A DNA stretch of 48,731 nt from Streptococcus mitis (GCF_002860865.1 NZ_PKIE01000009.1:2501-51231); one strand, 5' to 3'. Numbered from the stretch's first letter, positions 7,593 to 17,320 are shown. The notes: generated by a model not told the origin, from the letters alone. A program made the numbers and translations.

Positions 7593-8237
7593 ATGAAAGT
7601 ATTAGTGACAGGTTTTGAGCCCTTTGGAGGGGAAAAGGTCAATCCAGCCTTGGAAGCCATTAAAGGTTTGCCAGCTGAAGTCCATGGCGCTGAGGTCCAC
7701 TGGCTAGAAGTGCCAACAGTTTTTCACAAATCGGCTCAAGTATTGGAAGAAGAGATGAGTCGTTATCAACCTGATTTTGTCCTTTGTATCGGCCAAGCTG
7801 GTGGAAGAACTAGTTTGACACCTGAACGAGTAGCCATTAATCAAGACGATGCACGCATTCCTGATAACGAAGGTAATCAACCGATTGACCTTCCCATTCG
7901 CCCAGACGGTGCCTCTGCCTACTTTAGTAGTTTACCGATTAAAGCGATGGTTCAGGCTATAAAAAAAGAGGGATTGCCGGCCTCTGTTTCCAATACGGCA
8001 GGGACTTTTGTCTGCAATCATTTGATGTATCAGGCCCTCTATTTGGCAGAAAAGAAATTTCCCCATGTTAGGGCAGGGTTTATGCATATTCCTTATATGA
8101 TGGAACAGGTGGTGAATCGACCGACTACCCCAGCTATGAGTTTAGTGGACATTAGGCGAGGTATAGAAGCAGCAATCGGGGCCATTATAGAACATGGAGA
8201 TCGGGACCTCAAGTTGGTAGGGGGAGAAACTCATTGA
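7593..8237 (+). CDS. pcp: Pyrrolidone-carboxylate peptidase (pyroglutamyl peptidase I)
   Basis: A 214-residue cytoplasmic cysteine peptidase that removes N-terminal pyroglutamate from peptides. The start [13 protein letters not shown] is diagnostic, and the family catalytic triad is present: Glu78 (TPERVAIN), Cys141 ([14 protein letters not shown]) and His165 (FMHIPY). The ATG at 7593 was chosen over an in-frame ATG 57 bp upstream because of AAGGAGTTAGAA before it, the conserved N terminus and the usual family length of about 215. A TATACT -10 lies around 7540. A bidirectional terminator follows. Confidence 0.95.
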   Translation: MKVLVTGFEPFGGEKVNPALEAIKGLPAEVHGAEVHWLEVPTVFHKSAQVLEEEMSRYQPDFVLCIGQAGGRTSLTPERVAINQDDARIPDNEGNQPIDLPIRPDGASAYFSSLPIKAMVQAIKKEGLPASVSNTAGTFVCNHLMYQALYLAEKKFPHVRAGFMHIPYMMEQVVNRPTTPAMSLVDIRRGIEAAIGAIIEHGDRDLKLVGGETH

Positions 8238-8240
8238 TAG

Positions 8241-8274
8241 AAAAAAGCTTGAGGGGTCACCTTCAAGCTTTTGG
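8241..8274. terminator. Bidirectional terminator between pcp and the DUF975 gene
   Basis: A 13-bp stem 8243-8255/8260-8272 with a 4-nt loop, with A run before and T run after. The stop codon of the minus-strand gene (8263-8265) lies inside the stem. Confidence 0.85.
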
Positions 8275-9120
8275 ACGTTTTCGAGCCAATACTGCTCGGT
8301 AAAAAATCATTTTATTGATTTGAATGTAGGGGAGGAGTGAGAAACTAGCAATTCCAAAAGTAATCCAATTGAGGAAGTACCAAGGAAGGAGTTGTAGGTC
8401 TAGAATAAAGCGCTGAAATTTGTAGCCTTTCATCAGGAAACGGCTGGTTTTAAGGATTTGCCCTGGTTTAGCTTGGCCCAAGTCTAGGGTGTCACAGAGG
8501 AGAAATTCTACCTGTGAATAAGCATAGTATTGTGGAATATAGAGACTATTTCCGACAATCATCAAGAGGATACTTGCTAGAAAATAGAGACCAAAGGTCA
8601 TGAGGAAACGCTCCGTTTCAACTGACGAGAGATCTAGATTGGGAAATTCAGGGTGAAGGGTAACGAATTTCTTGGCTAAAAAGCTACTGTAAAAGAGAAA
8701 GTAAATCCCGAGTAAACTAGGAATACTCCATAAGAAGAGATAGAAGCGTTTGAGAAGGAGAGTCAAAAAGGTTTGTGAAAAGTGCTCTTCGTTAAAGAGA
8801 GTGAGACTATTTTTGACGGATAGTTCTGTATCGGGATTCTTGATGAGTTTCAGCGTTGTATAAACTGAACTGGTTAGAAGAATCGTTCCGATAAAGGAGA
8901 CTAATAGTGGAAAAAGGTAGGCTTGGAATACATGGCCAAACACGCTTAAAAAGGATTGCTCTAAAATAGACTCATTGATGCGCTCTAAGGGATTGAGGAA
9001 GCCAGACAAGATGAGCAGTATGCTAGGTAAAAGATAGACGAGAAAGAGGCGGGGATTTTCAGCCTGAAATTGTCTGGCTTGCAGACGAATGGTTTTTAAA
9101 TCAATTTTTGGGTATTTCAT
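8263..9120 (-). CDS. DUF975-family membrane protein
   Basis: A 285-residue membrane protein with about six hydrophobic helices. The N terminus is a short basic amphipathic segment (KTIRLQARQFQAENP), followed by a helix. Later come the DUF975-like features of LKTSRFLMKGYKFQRFILDLQ and a final YIQINKMIFYRAVLA. The role is unknown. ATG 9120 is chosen because an extended -10 (TGG TATAAT) ends 6 nt before it, so an upstream in-frame start 72 bp earlier would lie outside the transcript. The predicted start site coincides with the ATG, so the mRNA would be leaderless. The gene diverges from tgt. Confidence 0.78.
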   Translation of the reverse strand: MKYPKIDLKTIRLQARQFQAENPRLFLVYLLPSILLILSGFLNPLERINESILEQSFLSVFGHVFQAYLFPLLVSFIGTILLTSSVYTTLKLIKNPDTELSVKNSLTLFNEEHFSQTFLTLLLKRFYLFLWSIPSLLGIYFLFYSSFLAKKFVTLHPEFPNLDLSSVETERFLMTFGLYFLASILLMIVGNSLYIPQYYAYSQVEFLLCDTLDLGQAKPGQILKTSRFLMKGYKFQRFILDLQLLPWYFLNWITFGIASFSLLPYIQINKMIFYRAVLARKRPKA

Positions 9121-9126
9121 TCTCTC

Positions 9127-9135
9127 ATTATACCA
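9127..9135 (-). promoter_or_regulatory. Extended -10 of the DUF975 gene; leaderless start
   Basis: Minus strand: TGG TATAAT, 6 nt, ATG. No clear -35. Confidence 0.7.
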
Positions 9136-9141
9136 TAGTTC

Positions 9142-9170
9142 GTGACAGTTCCAGCTTTTTTTGATAAAAT
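9142..9170 (+). promoter_or_regulatory. Promoter of tgt
   Basis: -35 GTGACA (9142-9147), 17-bp spacer containing TGA just before -10 TAAAAT (9165-9170). It overlaps the upstream part of the divergent DUF975 promoter. Confidence 0.72.
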
Positions 9171-9178
9171 CATACAGT

Positions 9179-10380
<1,202 letters not shown>

Positions 10381-10399
10381 ACTGGAATAGATATAAGCT

Positions 10400-10440
10400 A
10401 AAAATCCTAAGTTTTCTCTTGGGATTTTTCTTCTTTTTTT
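10400..10440 (+). terminator. Rho-independent terminator of tgt
   Basis: A 12-bp stem 10400-10411/10418-10429 with a 6-nt loop, followed by CTTCTTTTTTT. Confidence 0.85.
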
Positions 10441-10480
10441 GATAGAATAAAGTGTATAATGAAAGGGAGAATAAACTCGT

Positions 10481-12298
10481 ATGCGTATTAAATGGTTTTC
10501 CTTGATTAGGATTACAGGTTTACTTTTGGTACTCTTGTATCATTTCTTTCAGACGATCTTTCCTGGAGGATTTTTCGGGGTAGATGTCTTTTTTACATTT
10601 TCAGGTTTCCTGATTACAGCTCTACTTATCGAAGAATTTTCTAAAAGTCATGAAATTGATTTGGTTGGATTTTTTAGGAGACGCTTTTATCGTATCGTGC
10701 CACCTGTGGTTTTGATGGTCTTGGTGACCATGCCCTTTACCTTTCTAGTTCGCCAAGATTATGTGGCTGGAATTGGGGGTCAGATTGCGGGTGTTTTAGG
10801 CTTCATGACCAACTTCTATGAGCTCCTAACAGGTGGGAGTTATGAATCTCAGTTCATTCCACATTTGTTTGTTCATAATTGGAGCTTGGCCGTTGAGGTT
10901 CACTACTATATTCTTTGGGGATTGGCAGTTTGGTTCTTATCCAAACAGGCTAAATCAAATGGTCAGTTGAAGGGGATGGTCTTTCTCTTGTCTGCTGCTG
11001 CCTTCTTGATCAGCTTCTTCTCTATGTTTATTGGTAGTTTTCTAGTAACTTCTTATTCCTCTGTTTACTTCTCCAGTTTAACTCATGTCTATCCATTCTT
11101 TTTGGGAAGTGTGTTAGCAACTATCGTAGGCGTTCGTCAGACGACTTCCCTAGTTAAGCAATTGGATAAAATCTGGGATTTACGCAAGACCCTTTTAGTT
11201 TTTGGAGGAGGTTTTGGCTTCTTACTCATTTTGACCTTCTTTGTCAAATTTACCTATCTTTTTGCCTATCTTATGGGCTTCTTGCTTGCCAGTCTTGCAG
11301 CTCTTGCTATGATATTGGCAGCGCGTGTCTTACATGAAAAGACTCCTAACGTACAGGAGCCAAAGATAATTAGCTTTTTAGCGGATACTAGCTATGCAGT
11401 TTATCTCTTCCATTGGCCTTTCTACATCATTTTCTCACAGTTGACCTCAAATCTTCTTGCTGTGTTACTGACTCTGATTTGTTCTTATGGATTTGCCAGT
11501 CTTTCATTTTATGTATTGGAGCCGTGGATTGTAGGCAAGAATACACCTGTTTTACAAACTCTTCGTCCCCTGCCTTATATTCACGCAATTCTTGCAACAA
11601 GTACAGGAATCTTGGCCTTCATTGTCCTCTTAGTGACTTTGTTGGCACCACAAGTGGGAGCTTTTGAGACAGACTTAACTGTCAATGGTTTGAAGCAAGC
11701 TGCAACAAATATTAGCCAAACCAAGGTGATGACAGAACGGGCAGATGCAAACAGTTTGGGAATTGCTGATGGCACTATGTTAATTGGTGACTCGGTGGCT
11801 TTAAGGGCAAATACAGCCCTGCAGACAGCCCTTCCTGGAGCACAGATTAACGCGCAGGTCAGCAGAACAACCAAGACTGCCAACGAAATCATGCTCAACA
11901 ATAGCCAGAATAAATTTCTACCAAAGATGGTGGTTATTGCGACTGGGGTAAATAATCCTGAAAATTACAAGGAAGATTGGGATAGTATCGTGAAAAATCT
12001 TCCTAAGGGCCACCATATGGTTTTGGTGACTCCTTATGAGGGAGATAAGACAAAAGAGACCTATGCCATCGTTGAGAAGGCGGCTGCCTATATGAGAGAA
12101 TTGGCAGAGAAGACTCCTTACATCACGATAGCAGATTGGAATCAAGTTGCGAAAGAACATCCAGAAATTTGGACTGGGACAGACCAAGTCCATTTCGGAA
12201 GTGACAATAGCAAAATTGAAGCAGGAGCAAAATTGTATGCAGATACCATTGCTACAGCTTTGCAAACAGCTCAAGACAAACCAGTCAAATCAAAATAA
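10481..12298 (+). CDS. oatA: Peptidoglycan O-acetyltransferase (OatA/Adr type), acyltransferase-3 plus SGNH domain
   Basis: A 605-residue two-domain protein. Residues about 1-385 are a polytopic acyltransferase-3 domain (about 10-11 helices) with LLYHFF and GGFFGVDVFFTFSGFLIT near the N terminus and NWSLAVEVHYY. After a final helix (about 365-390) comes an extracytoplasmic SGNH esterase-like domain with the triad Ser438 (LIGDSVAL), Asp568 and His571 (DQVHF). Family knowledge: it O-acetylates MurNAc in the wall, lowering lysozyme and autolysin sensitivity. The Ser438 position matches my memory of the pneumococcal enzyme. A -10 TATAAT lies about 25 nt upstream and a terminator follows. Capsule O-acetyltransferases are a less likely alternative. 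Confidence 0.88.
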   Translation: MRIKWFSLIRITGLLLVLLYHFFQTIFPGGFFGVDVFFTFSGFLITALLIEEFSKSHEIDLVGFFRRRFYRIVPPVVLMVLVTMPFTFLVRQDYVAGIGGQIAGVLGFMTNFYELLTGGSYESQFIPHLFVHNWSLAVEVHYYILWGLAVWFLSKQAKSNGQLKGMVFLLSAAAFLISFFSMFIGSFLVTSYSSVYFSSLTHVYPFFLGSVLATIVGVRQTTSLVKQLDKIWDLRKTLLVFGGGFGFLLILTFFVKFTYLFAYLMGFLLASLAALAMILAARVLHEKTPNVQEPKIISFLADTSYAVYLFHWPFYIIFSQLTSNLLAVLLTLICSYGFASLSFYVLEPWIVGKNTPVLQTLRPLPYIHAILATSTGILAFIVLLVTLLAPQVGAFETDLTVNGLKQAATNISQTKVMTERADANSLGIADGTMLIGDSVALRANTALQTALPGAQINAQVSRTTKTANEIMLNNSQNKFLPKMVVIATGVNNPENYKEDWDSIVKNLPKGHHMVLVTPYEGDKTKETYAIVEKAAAYMRELAEKTPYITIADWNQVAKEHPEIWTGTDQVHFGSDNSKIEAGAKLYADTIATALQTAQDKPVKSK

Positions 12299-12314
12299 CT
12301 TATATTAAAAAGAG

Positions 12315-12342
12315 AAGAGTTGGAGAAATCCAGCTCTTTTAA
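12315..12342 (+). terminator. Rho-independent terminator of oatA
   Basis: AAGAGTTGGA/TCCAGCTCTT (12315-12324/12329-12338), loop GAAA, then TT. Confidence 0.78.
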
Positions 12343-12356
12343 AATATCTCCAGAAA

Positions 12357-12373
12357 ATAGGTCTATACCATTT
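12357..12373. promoter_or_regulatory. NagR-type (dre) operator at the nagA promoter
   Basis: The near-palindrome GGTCTATACC (12360-12369) is flanked by AATA and ATTT. It resembles the GGTATAGACC-like dre core bound by GntR-family NagR regulators and abuts the -35. Binding is inferred. Confidence 0.6.
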
Positions 12374-12399
12374 ACAAATGAATCAGAAAGGTTTATAAT
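12371..12399 (+). promoter_or_regulatory. Promoter of nagA
   Basis: -35 TTTACA (12371-12376), 17-bp spacer, -10 TATAAT (12394-12399). Confidence 0.82.
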
Positions 12400-12449
12400 G
12401 TAATTGACATAATAAATTGTAGAATCAATCTTTTAAGGAGGTCATTATT

Positions 12450-13601
12450 ATGCCTAATTACGTTAAAGCGGATCAGTTTTTCTATCCATTTGGCATTCGT
12501 CGTGGTGGGTACTTAGAACTTGTTGATGGCAAATTTGGGAAACATGTGGATCAAATTCCTGAAGGAGCAGAGGTTCTTGACTATACTGGTTATAGCATTG
12601 CACCAGGTCTTGTGGATACTCATATTCATGGATATGCAGGTGTAGATGTGATGGACAACAATATTGAAGGTACATTGCATACTATGAGTGAAGGACTTCT
12701 TAGTACCGGTGTTACCAGTTTCTTGCCCACAACTTTAACAGCCACTTATGAGCAATTGCTTGCAGTCACTGAAAATCTTGGAAACCATTATAAAGAAGCA
12801 ACAGGTGCTAAGATTCGTGGGATTTATTATGAAGGTCCATATTTCACAGAAACTTTTAAGGGGGCACAAAATCCAACTTATATGAGAGACCCGGGTGTTG
12901 AGGAGTTTCATTCTTGGCAGGATGCTGCAAAAGGGATGCTAAATAAGATCGCTATTGCACCAGAACGTGATGGGGTGGAAGATTTTGTACGTACTATTAC
13001 AGGTGAGGGTGTGACAGTTGCACTTGGACACTCAGATGCGACATTTGAACAAGCTAAGAAGGCAGTTGATGCTGGAGCTAGTGTATGGGTACATGCCTAT
13101 AATGGGATGCGTGGTTTAACACACCGCGAACTCGGTATGGTAGGAGCTATGTATGAGCTCCCACATACTTACGCAGAATTGATTTGTGATGGTCACCACG
13201 TAGATCCAAAAGCTTGTGAGATTTTACTTAAGCAAAAGGGGACAGAAAACATCGCTCTTATTACGGACTGTATGACAGCTGGTGGGCTTGAAGATGGTGA
13301 CTATATGTTGGGAGAATTCCCTGTTGTAGTAGCAAATGGAACTGCACGTCTCAAATCTACTGGTAATTTGGCAGGTTCTATCCTCAAACTTAAAGATGGT
13401 ATGAGAAATGTAGTCGAGTGGGGTATTGCTAATCCGCATGAAGCGGTCATGATGGCCAGCCTTAACCCAGCTAAATCTGTTCACATTGATGATGTCTGTG
13501 GTCAAATCCGTGAAGGATATGATGCAGACTTTATCGTATTAGATAAAGATTTGGAATTGGTAGCAACCTACCTAGATGGCGTGAAACGTTATCAAGCATA
13601 A
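12450..13601 (+). CDS. nagA: N-acetylglucosamine-6-phosphate deacetylase
   Basis: A 383-residue amidohydrolase that removes acetate from GlcNAc-6-phosphate, feeding GlcN-6-P into glycolysis or wall synthesis. PGLVDTHIHGYAGVDV carries the metal-binding H-x-H. EGPYF holds the metal Glu, GHSDATFEQA and HAYNGM the other ligands, and ITDCMTAGG the catalytic Asp. The start follows AAGGAGG. The promoter with an overlapping NagR-like operator, and terminators on both sides, indicate a single-gene unit induced by amino sugars. Confidence 0.95.
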   Translation: MPNYVKADQFFYPFGIRRGGYLELVDGKFGKHVDQIPEGAEVLDYTGYSIAPGLVDTHIHGYAGVDVMDNNIEGTLHTMSEGLLSTGVTSFLPTTLTATYEQLLAVTENLGNHYKEATGAKIRGIYYEGPYFTETFKGAQNPTYMRDPGVEEFHSWQDAAKGMLNKIAIAPERDGVEDFVRTITGEGVTVALGHSDATFEQAKKAVDAGASVWVHAYNGMRGLTHRELGMVGAMYELPHTYAELICDGHHVDPKACEILLKQKGTENIALITDCMTAGGLEDGDYMLGEFPVVVANGTARLKSTGNLAGSILKLKDGMRNVVEWGIANPHEAVMMASLNPAKSVHIDDVCGQIREGYDADFIVLDKDLELVATYLDGVKRYQA

Positions 13602-13610
13602 GAGAGAAAG

Positions 13611-13640
13611 CAGAAGTTAGAGACTAGCTTCTGTTTTTTT
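13611..13640 (+). terminator. Rho-independent terminator of nagA
   Basis: CAGAAGTTA (13611-13619) pairs with TAGCTTCTG (13625-13633), one G-U, then a seven-T run. Confidence 0.82.
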
Positions 13641-13705
13641 ATCTATATTGCTTTACCGGTAAATAAAAAAGTTAAAAAAATCACAAAAAATCTTGAAGAA
13701 ACAAA

Positions 13706-13719
13706 TGAAAGGGTTTACA
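13706..13719. promoter_or_regulatory. cre-like CcpA site at the adh promoter
   Basis: TGAAAGGGTTTACA matches the cre consensus TGWNANCGNTNWCA except one core base. It overlaps a TTTACA -35-like hexamer. Confidence 0.45.
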
Positions 13720-13762
13720 ATTATATTATAAATAGTACAAATAAAAAACGGAGGAGTACTTT

Positions 13763-14821
13763 ATGAAAGCCTATACTTATGTTAAACCAGGACTTGCTTC
13801 TTTTGTTGATGTAGACAAACCAGTTATTCGCAAGCCAACAGACGCTATTGTGCGTATCGTAAAAACTACTATTTGTGGAACAGACCTCCATATTATCAAA
13901 GGGGATGTTCCTGCTTGCCAAAGTGGTACCATTCTTGGTCACGAAGGGATTGGGATTGTTGAAGAAGTTGGAGAAGGAGTTTCGAACTTCAAAAAAGGCG
14001 ACAAGGTCTTGATTTCTTGTGTCTGTGCCTGCGGTAAATGCTACTACTGTAAAAAAGGAATTTATGCCCACTGTGAAGACGAAGGGGGCTGGATTTTCGG
14101 TCACCTGATTGATGGTATGCAGGCTGAATATCTGCGTGTCCCTCATGCAGATAACACTCTTTACCATACTCCAGAAGACTTGTCAGATGAAGCCTTGGTT
14201 ATGCTATCAGACATTCTGCCTACTGGATATGAAATTGGTGTCTTAAAAGGGAAAGTAGAACCTGGTTGCAGCGTAGCCATTATTGGTTCAGGACCTGTTG
14301 GATTGGCTGCTCTTTTGACAGCCCAATTCTATTCACCAGCTAAATTGATTATGGTGGACTTAGACGATAACCGCTTGGAAACTGCTGTATCATTTGGTGC
14401 GACTCATAAGATTAATTCTTCAGACCCTGAAAAAGCTATTAAAGAAATTTATGATTTGACAGATGGACGTGGTGTGGATGTCGCTATCGAAGCTGTTGGT
14501 ATTCCTGCAACATTTGATTTCTGTCAAAAGATTATCGGTGTAGACGGAACAGTTGCCAACTGTGGTGTACATGGTAAACCAGTTGAATTCGATTTGGACA
14601 AACTTTGGATTCGCAACATCAATGTAACAACTGGTTTGGTATCTACAAATACCACTCCACAATTGTTGAAAGCTCTTGAAAGTCATAAGATTGAACCAGA
14701 AAAATTGGTAACTCACTATTTCAAACTTAGTGAAATTGAAAAAGCTTATGAAGTCTTCAGTCAGGCAGCAGACCACCATGCCATTAAGGTCATTATCGAA
14801 AACGATATCTCAGAAGTCTAG
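13763..14821 (+). CDS. Zinc-dependent medium-chain alcohol dehydrogenase
   Basis: A 352-residue medium-chain dehydrogenase. Catalytic zinc ligands are the Cys in TTICGTDLHI and the His-Glu of GHEGIGIVEEVG. The structural zinc site is the Cys cluster CVCACGKCYYC ... HC. The Rossmann motif GSGPVGLAA lies mid-protein and an acidic VDLDDNR follows the second strand, favouring NAD(H). It interconverts alcohols and aldehydes or ketones; substrate not determined, although many streptococcal copies are annotated as broad ethanol or butanediol type dehydrogenases. RBS is GGAGG. A cre-like site upstream suggests catabolite control. It stands between terminators. Confidence 0.9.
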   Translation: MKAYTYVKPGLASFVDVDKPVIRKPTDAIVRIVKTTICGTDLHIIKGDVPACQSGTILGHEGIGIVEEVGEGVSNFKKGDKVLISCVCACGKCYYCKKGIYAHCEDEGGWIFGHLIDGMQAEYLRVPHADNTLYHTPEDLSDEALVMLSDILPTGYEIGVLKGKVEPGCSVAIIGSGPVGLAALLTAQFYSPAKLIMVDLDDNRLETAVSFGATHKINSSDPEKAIKEIYDLTDGRGVDVAIEAVGIPATFDFCQKIIGVDGTVANCGVHGKPVEFDLDKLWIRNINVTTGLVSTNTTPQLLKALESHKIEPEKLVTHYFKLSEIEKAYEVFSQAADHHAIKVIIENDISEV

Positions 14822-14854
14822 GTAGTAAAAAGATTTTGGAACATAAGTAAATAG

Positions 14855-14888
14855 AAATTCAGTCATCCATCAGATGGCTGGATTTTTT
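14855..14888 (+). terminator. Rho-independent terminator of adh
   Basis: A 13-bp stem 14855-14867/14873-14885 with two G-U pairs and a 5-nt loop, then T run. Confidence 0.82.
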
Positions 14889-14971
14889 ATCGAGAAATTA
14901 AGAAATGAGCATATTTCTTTCCTTGTTTAGTGGAATTGGTTATAATATACGGTACAAAGGAATGAATGAAT

Positions 14972-15337
14972 ATGTATCGTGTTATAGAAATGTACGGAGA
15001 TTTTGAACCTTGGTGGTTCTTAGAAGGTTGGGAAGAAGATATTGTAGCGAGTAAGAAATTTGACCAGTATTATGATGCTCTCAAATACTACAAAACTTGC
15101 TGGTTTAGATTGGAACAAGAATCCCCTCTTTATAAAAGCAGAAGTGACTTGATGACCATTTTTTGGGATCCAGAAGACCAACGCTGGTGTGATGAATGTG
15201 ATGAGTATTTACAACAATACCATTCTTTGGCTCTTTTACAGGATGAGCAGGTTATTCCAGATGAAAAACTACGCCCAGGCTATGAAAAACAAACAGGTAA
15301 GGAAAGGCACCGTTCTTGCCGTATGAAATTAAAATAG
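14972..15337 (+). CDS. DUF1033 family protein
   Basis: A 121-residue soluble acidic protein with the DUF1033 pattern YRVIEMYGDFEPWWFLEGW and a C-terminal Cys-containing WCDECDEYLQQYHSLALL. No catalytic motif is obvious and function is unknown. In streptococci this family commonly sits just before comGA, as here, but the terminator and ComX box between them mean it has its own transcription. A TATAAT lies at 14941-14946. Two in-frame ATGs (14966, 14972) are possible; 14972 has the better spacing to AAAGGA and matches the conserved family start. Confidence 0.85.
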   Translation: MYRVIEMYGDFEPWWFLEGWEEDIVASKKFDQYYDALKYYKTCWFRLEQESPLYKSRSDLMTIFWDPEDQRWCDECDEYLQQYHSLALLQDEQVIPDEKLRPGYEKQTGKERHRSCRMKLK

Positions 15338-15340
15338 AGG

Positions 15341-15376
15341 AAAAGTAACTTTTTTGGAGTTGCTTTTTTTATTTTT
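15341..15376 (+). terminator. Rho-independent terminator of the DUF1033 gene
   Basis: AAAAGTAACT (15341-15350) pairs with AGTTGCTTTT (15358-15367), one G-U, then T-rich tail. Confidence 0.82.
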
Positions 15377-15385
15377 CCAAATCTT

Positions 15386-15393
15386 TGCGAATA
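15386..15393 (+). promoter_or_regulatory. ComX (CIN/com) box of the comG operon
   Basis: TGCGAATA, one base off the TACGAATA com box, preceded by a T-rich stretch (TTTTTTTATTTTTCC) and 20 nt before the comGA ATG. This is the hallmark of late competence promoters read by ComX-RNA polymerase. Confidence 0.85.
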
Positions 15394-15413
15394 GTATAGG
15401 TGAGGAGGTAAGT

Positions 15414-16355
15414 ATGGTTCAAGAAATTGCACAAGAAATCATTCGTTCGGCTCGGAAAAAAGGGGCGCAAGACATTTATTTTGTCCCCAAGTTAGACGCC
15501 TATGAGCTTCATATGAGGGTAGGAGACGAGCGCTGTAAAATCGGTTGTTATGATTTTGAAAAGTTTGCGGCCGTCATCAGTCACTTTAAGTTTGTGGCAG
15601 GTATGAATGTTGGAGAAAAGAGACGTAGTCAACTTGGTTCCTGTGATTATGAATATGACCAGAAAATGGCATCTCTACGTCTATCTACTGTAGGCGATTA
15701 TCGAGGACATGAGAGTTTAGTTATTCGCTTGTTGCATGATGAGGAGCAGGATTTGCATTTTTGGTTTCAGGATATTGAAGAATTGGGCAAGCAGTACAGG
15801 CAACGGGGACTTTATCTTTTTGCTGGTCCAGTCGGTAGTGGCAAGACGACCCTGATGCACGAATTGGCCAAGTCTCTCTTTAAAGGACAGCAAGTCATGT
15901 CCATCGAAGATCCAGTCGAAATCAAGCAGGACGACATGCTTCAGTTGCAGTTGAACGAAGCAATCGGGTTGACCTATGAAAATTTGATCAAGCTTTCCTT
16001 ACGTCATCGGCCAGACCTCTTGATTATCGGAGAAATTCGGGACAGCGAAACGGCACGTGCAGTAGTTAGAACTAGTTTGACAGGGGCGACAGTCTTTTCA
16101 ACCATTCATGCCAAGAGTATCCGAGGTGTTTATGAGCGCCTGCTGGAGTTGGGTGTGAGTGAGGAGGAATTAGCAGTCGTTCTGCAAGGAGTCTGCTACC
16201 AGAGATTAATCGGGGGAGGAGGAATCGTTGACTTTGCAAACAAAGACTATCAAGAACACCAGCCAACTAGCTGGAATGAACAGATTGACCAGCTTTTTAA
16301 AGATGGACATATCACAAGTCTTCAGGCTGAAACGGAAAAAATTAGCTACAGCTAA
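15414..16355 (+). CDS. comGA: Competence pilus assembly ATPase ComGA (CglA)
   Basis: A 313-residue secretion ATPase that powers assembly of the type IV-like competence pilus for DNA uptake at the membrane. Walker A is GPVGSGKTT, the Asp box includes QVMSIEDPVE, Walker B is DLLIIGEIRDSETA, and the His box is FSTIHAKS. It lacks the long N1 domain of type IV pilus PilB, as usual for ComGA. ATG 15414 was chosen over an in-frame ATG 60 bp upstream because GAGGAGGTAAGT precedes it and the ComX box lies just before; the upstream start would precede the box. First gene of comGA-GG. Confidence 0.96.
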   Translation: MVQEIAQEIIRSARKKGAQDIYFVPKLDAYELHMRVGDERCKIGCYDFEKFAAVISHFKFVAGMNVGEKRRSQLGSCDYEYDQKMASLRLSTVGDYRGHESLVIRLLHDEEQDLHFWFQDIEELGKQYRQRGLYLFAGPVGSGKTTLMHELAKSLFKGQQVMSIEDPVEIKQDDMLQLQLNEAIGLTYENLIKLSLRHRPDLLIIGEIRDSETARAVVRTSLTGATVFSTIHAKSIRGVYERLLELGVSEEELAVVLQGVCYQRLIGGGGIVDFANKDYQEHQPTSWNEQIDQLFKDGHITSLQAETEKISYS

Positions 16356-17319
16356 GCAAAAAAATATCATCACCCTGTTTAACAATCTCTTTTCCAGCTG
16401 TTTTCATCTGGTGGAGACCATCTCCTTTTTAGATAGGAGTGCCTTGTTGGACAAGCAGTGTGTGACCCAGATGCGCACGGGCTTGTCTCAGGGGAAATCA
16501 TTCTCAGAAATGATGGAAAGTTTGGGATTTTCAAGTGCCATTGTCACTCAGTTATCCCTAGCGGAAGTCCATGGAAATCTCCACCTGAGTTTGGGAAAGA
16601 TAGAAGAGTATCTAGATAATCTGGCCAAGGTCAAGAAAAAGTTAATTGAAGTAGCGACCTACCCTTTGATTTTGCTGGGTTTTCTTCTCTTAATTATGCT
16701 GGGACTACGGAACTATTTACTACCACAACTGGATAGTAGTAATATTGCCACCCAAATTATTGGCAATCTGCCACAAATCTTTCTAGGAATGATAGGGTTT
16801 GTTTCTCTACTTACCCTTTTAGCACTAACTTTTTATAAAAGAAGTTCCAAGATGCGGGTCTTCTCGATGTTAGCACGCATTCCTTTTCTTGGAATCTTTG
16901 TGCAGACTTATCTGACAGCTTATTATGCGCGTGAATGGGGGAATATGATTTCGCAGGGAATGGAATTAACGCAGATTTTTCAGATCATGCAGGAACAAGG
17001 TTCCCAGCTCTTTAAAGAAATCGGTCAAGATCTAGCTCAAGCCCTACAAAATGGTCGAGAATTTTCTCAGACGATAGGAACCTATCCTTTCTTTAAGAAA
17101 GAGTTGAGTCTCATCATCGAGTATGGGGAAGTCAAGTCCAAGCTGGGTAGTGAGTTGGAAATCTATGCTGAAAAAACTTGGGAAGCCTTTTTTACCCGAG
17201 TCAACCGCACCATGAATCTGGTGCAGCCACTGGTTTTTATCTTTGTGGCACTGATTATCGTGTTACTTTATGCGGCAATGCTGATGCCCATGTATCAAAA
17301 TATGGAGGTAAATTTTTAA
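16303..17319 (+). CDS. comGB: Competence pilus membrane platform protein ComGB (CglB)
   Basis: A 338-residue polytopic protein of the type II secretion F / PilC family, which anchors the ComGA ATPase and pilin assembly in the membrane. Two repeated cytoplasmic helical domains (about residues 15-115 and 200-300) are each followed by hydrophobic helices (about 128-148, 165-190 and the last 25 residues, QPLVFIFVALIIVLLYAAMLMP). The start MDISQVFRLKRKK overlaps the end of comGA by 53 bp, implying translational coupling. An in-frame ATG 75 bp upstream is less likely by family length. Confidence 0.95.
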   Translation: MDISQVFRLKRKKLATAKQKNIITLFNNLFSSCFHLVETISFLDRSALLDKQCVTQMRTGLSQGKSFSEMMESLGFSSAIVTQLSLAEVHGNLHLSLGKIEEYLDNLAKVKKKLIEVATYPLILLGFLLLIMLGLRNYLLPQLDSSNIATQIIGNLPQIFLGMIGFVSLLTLLALTFYKRSSKMRVFSMLARIPFLGIFVQTYLTAYYAREWGNMISQGMELTQIFQIMQEQGSQLFKEIGQDLAQALQNGREFSQTIGTYPFFKKELSLIIEYGEVKSKLGSELEIYAEKTWEAFFTRVNRTMNLVQPLVFIFVALIIVLLYAAMLMPMYQNMEVNF

Positions 17320-17320
17320 C

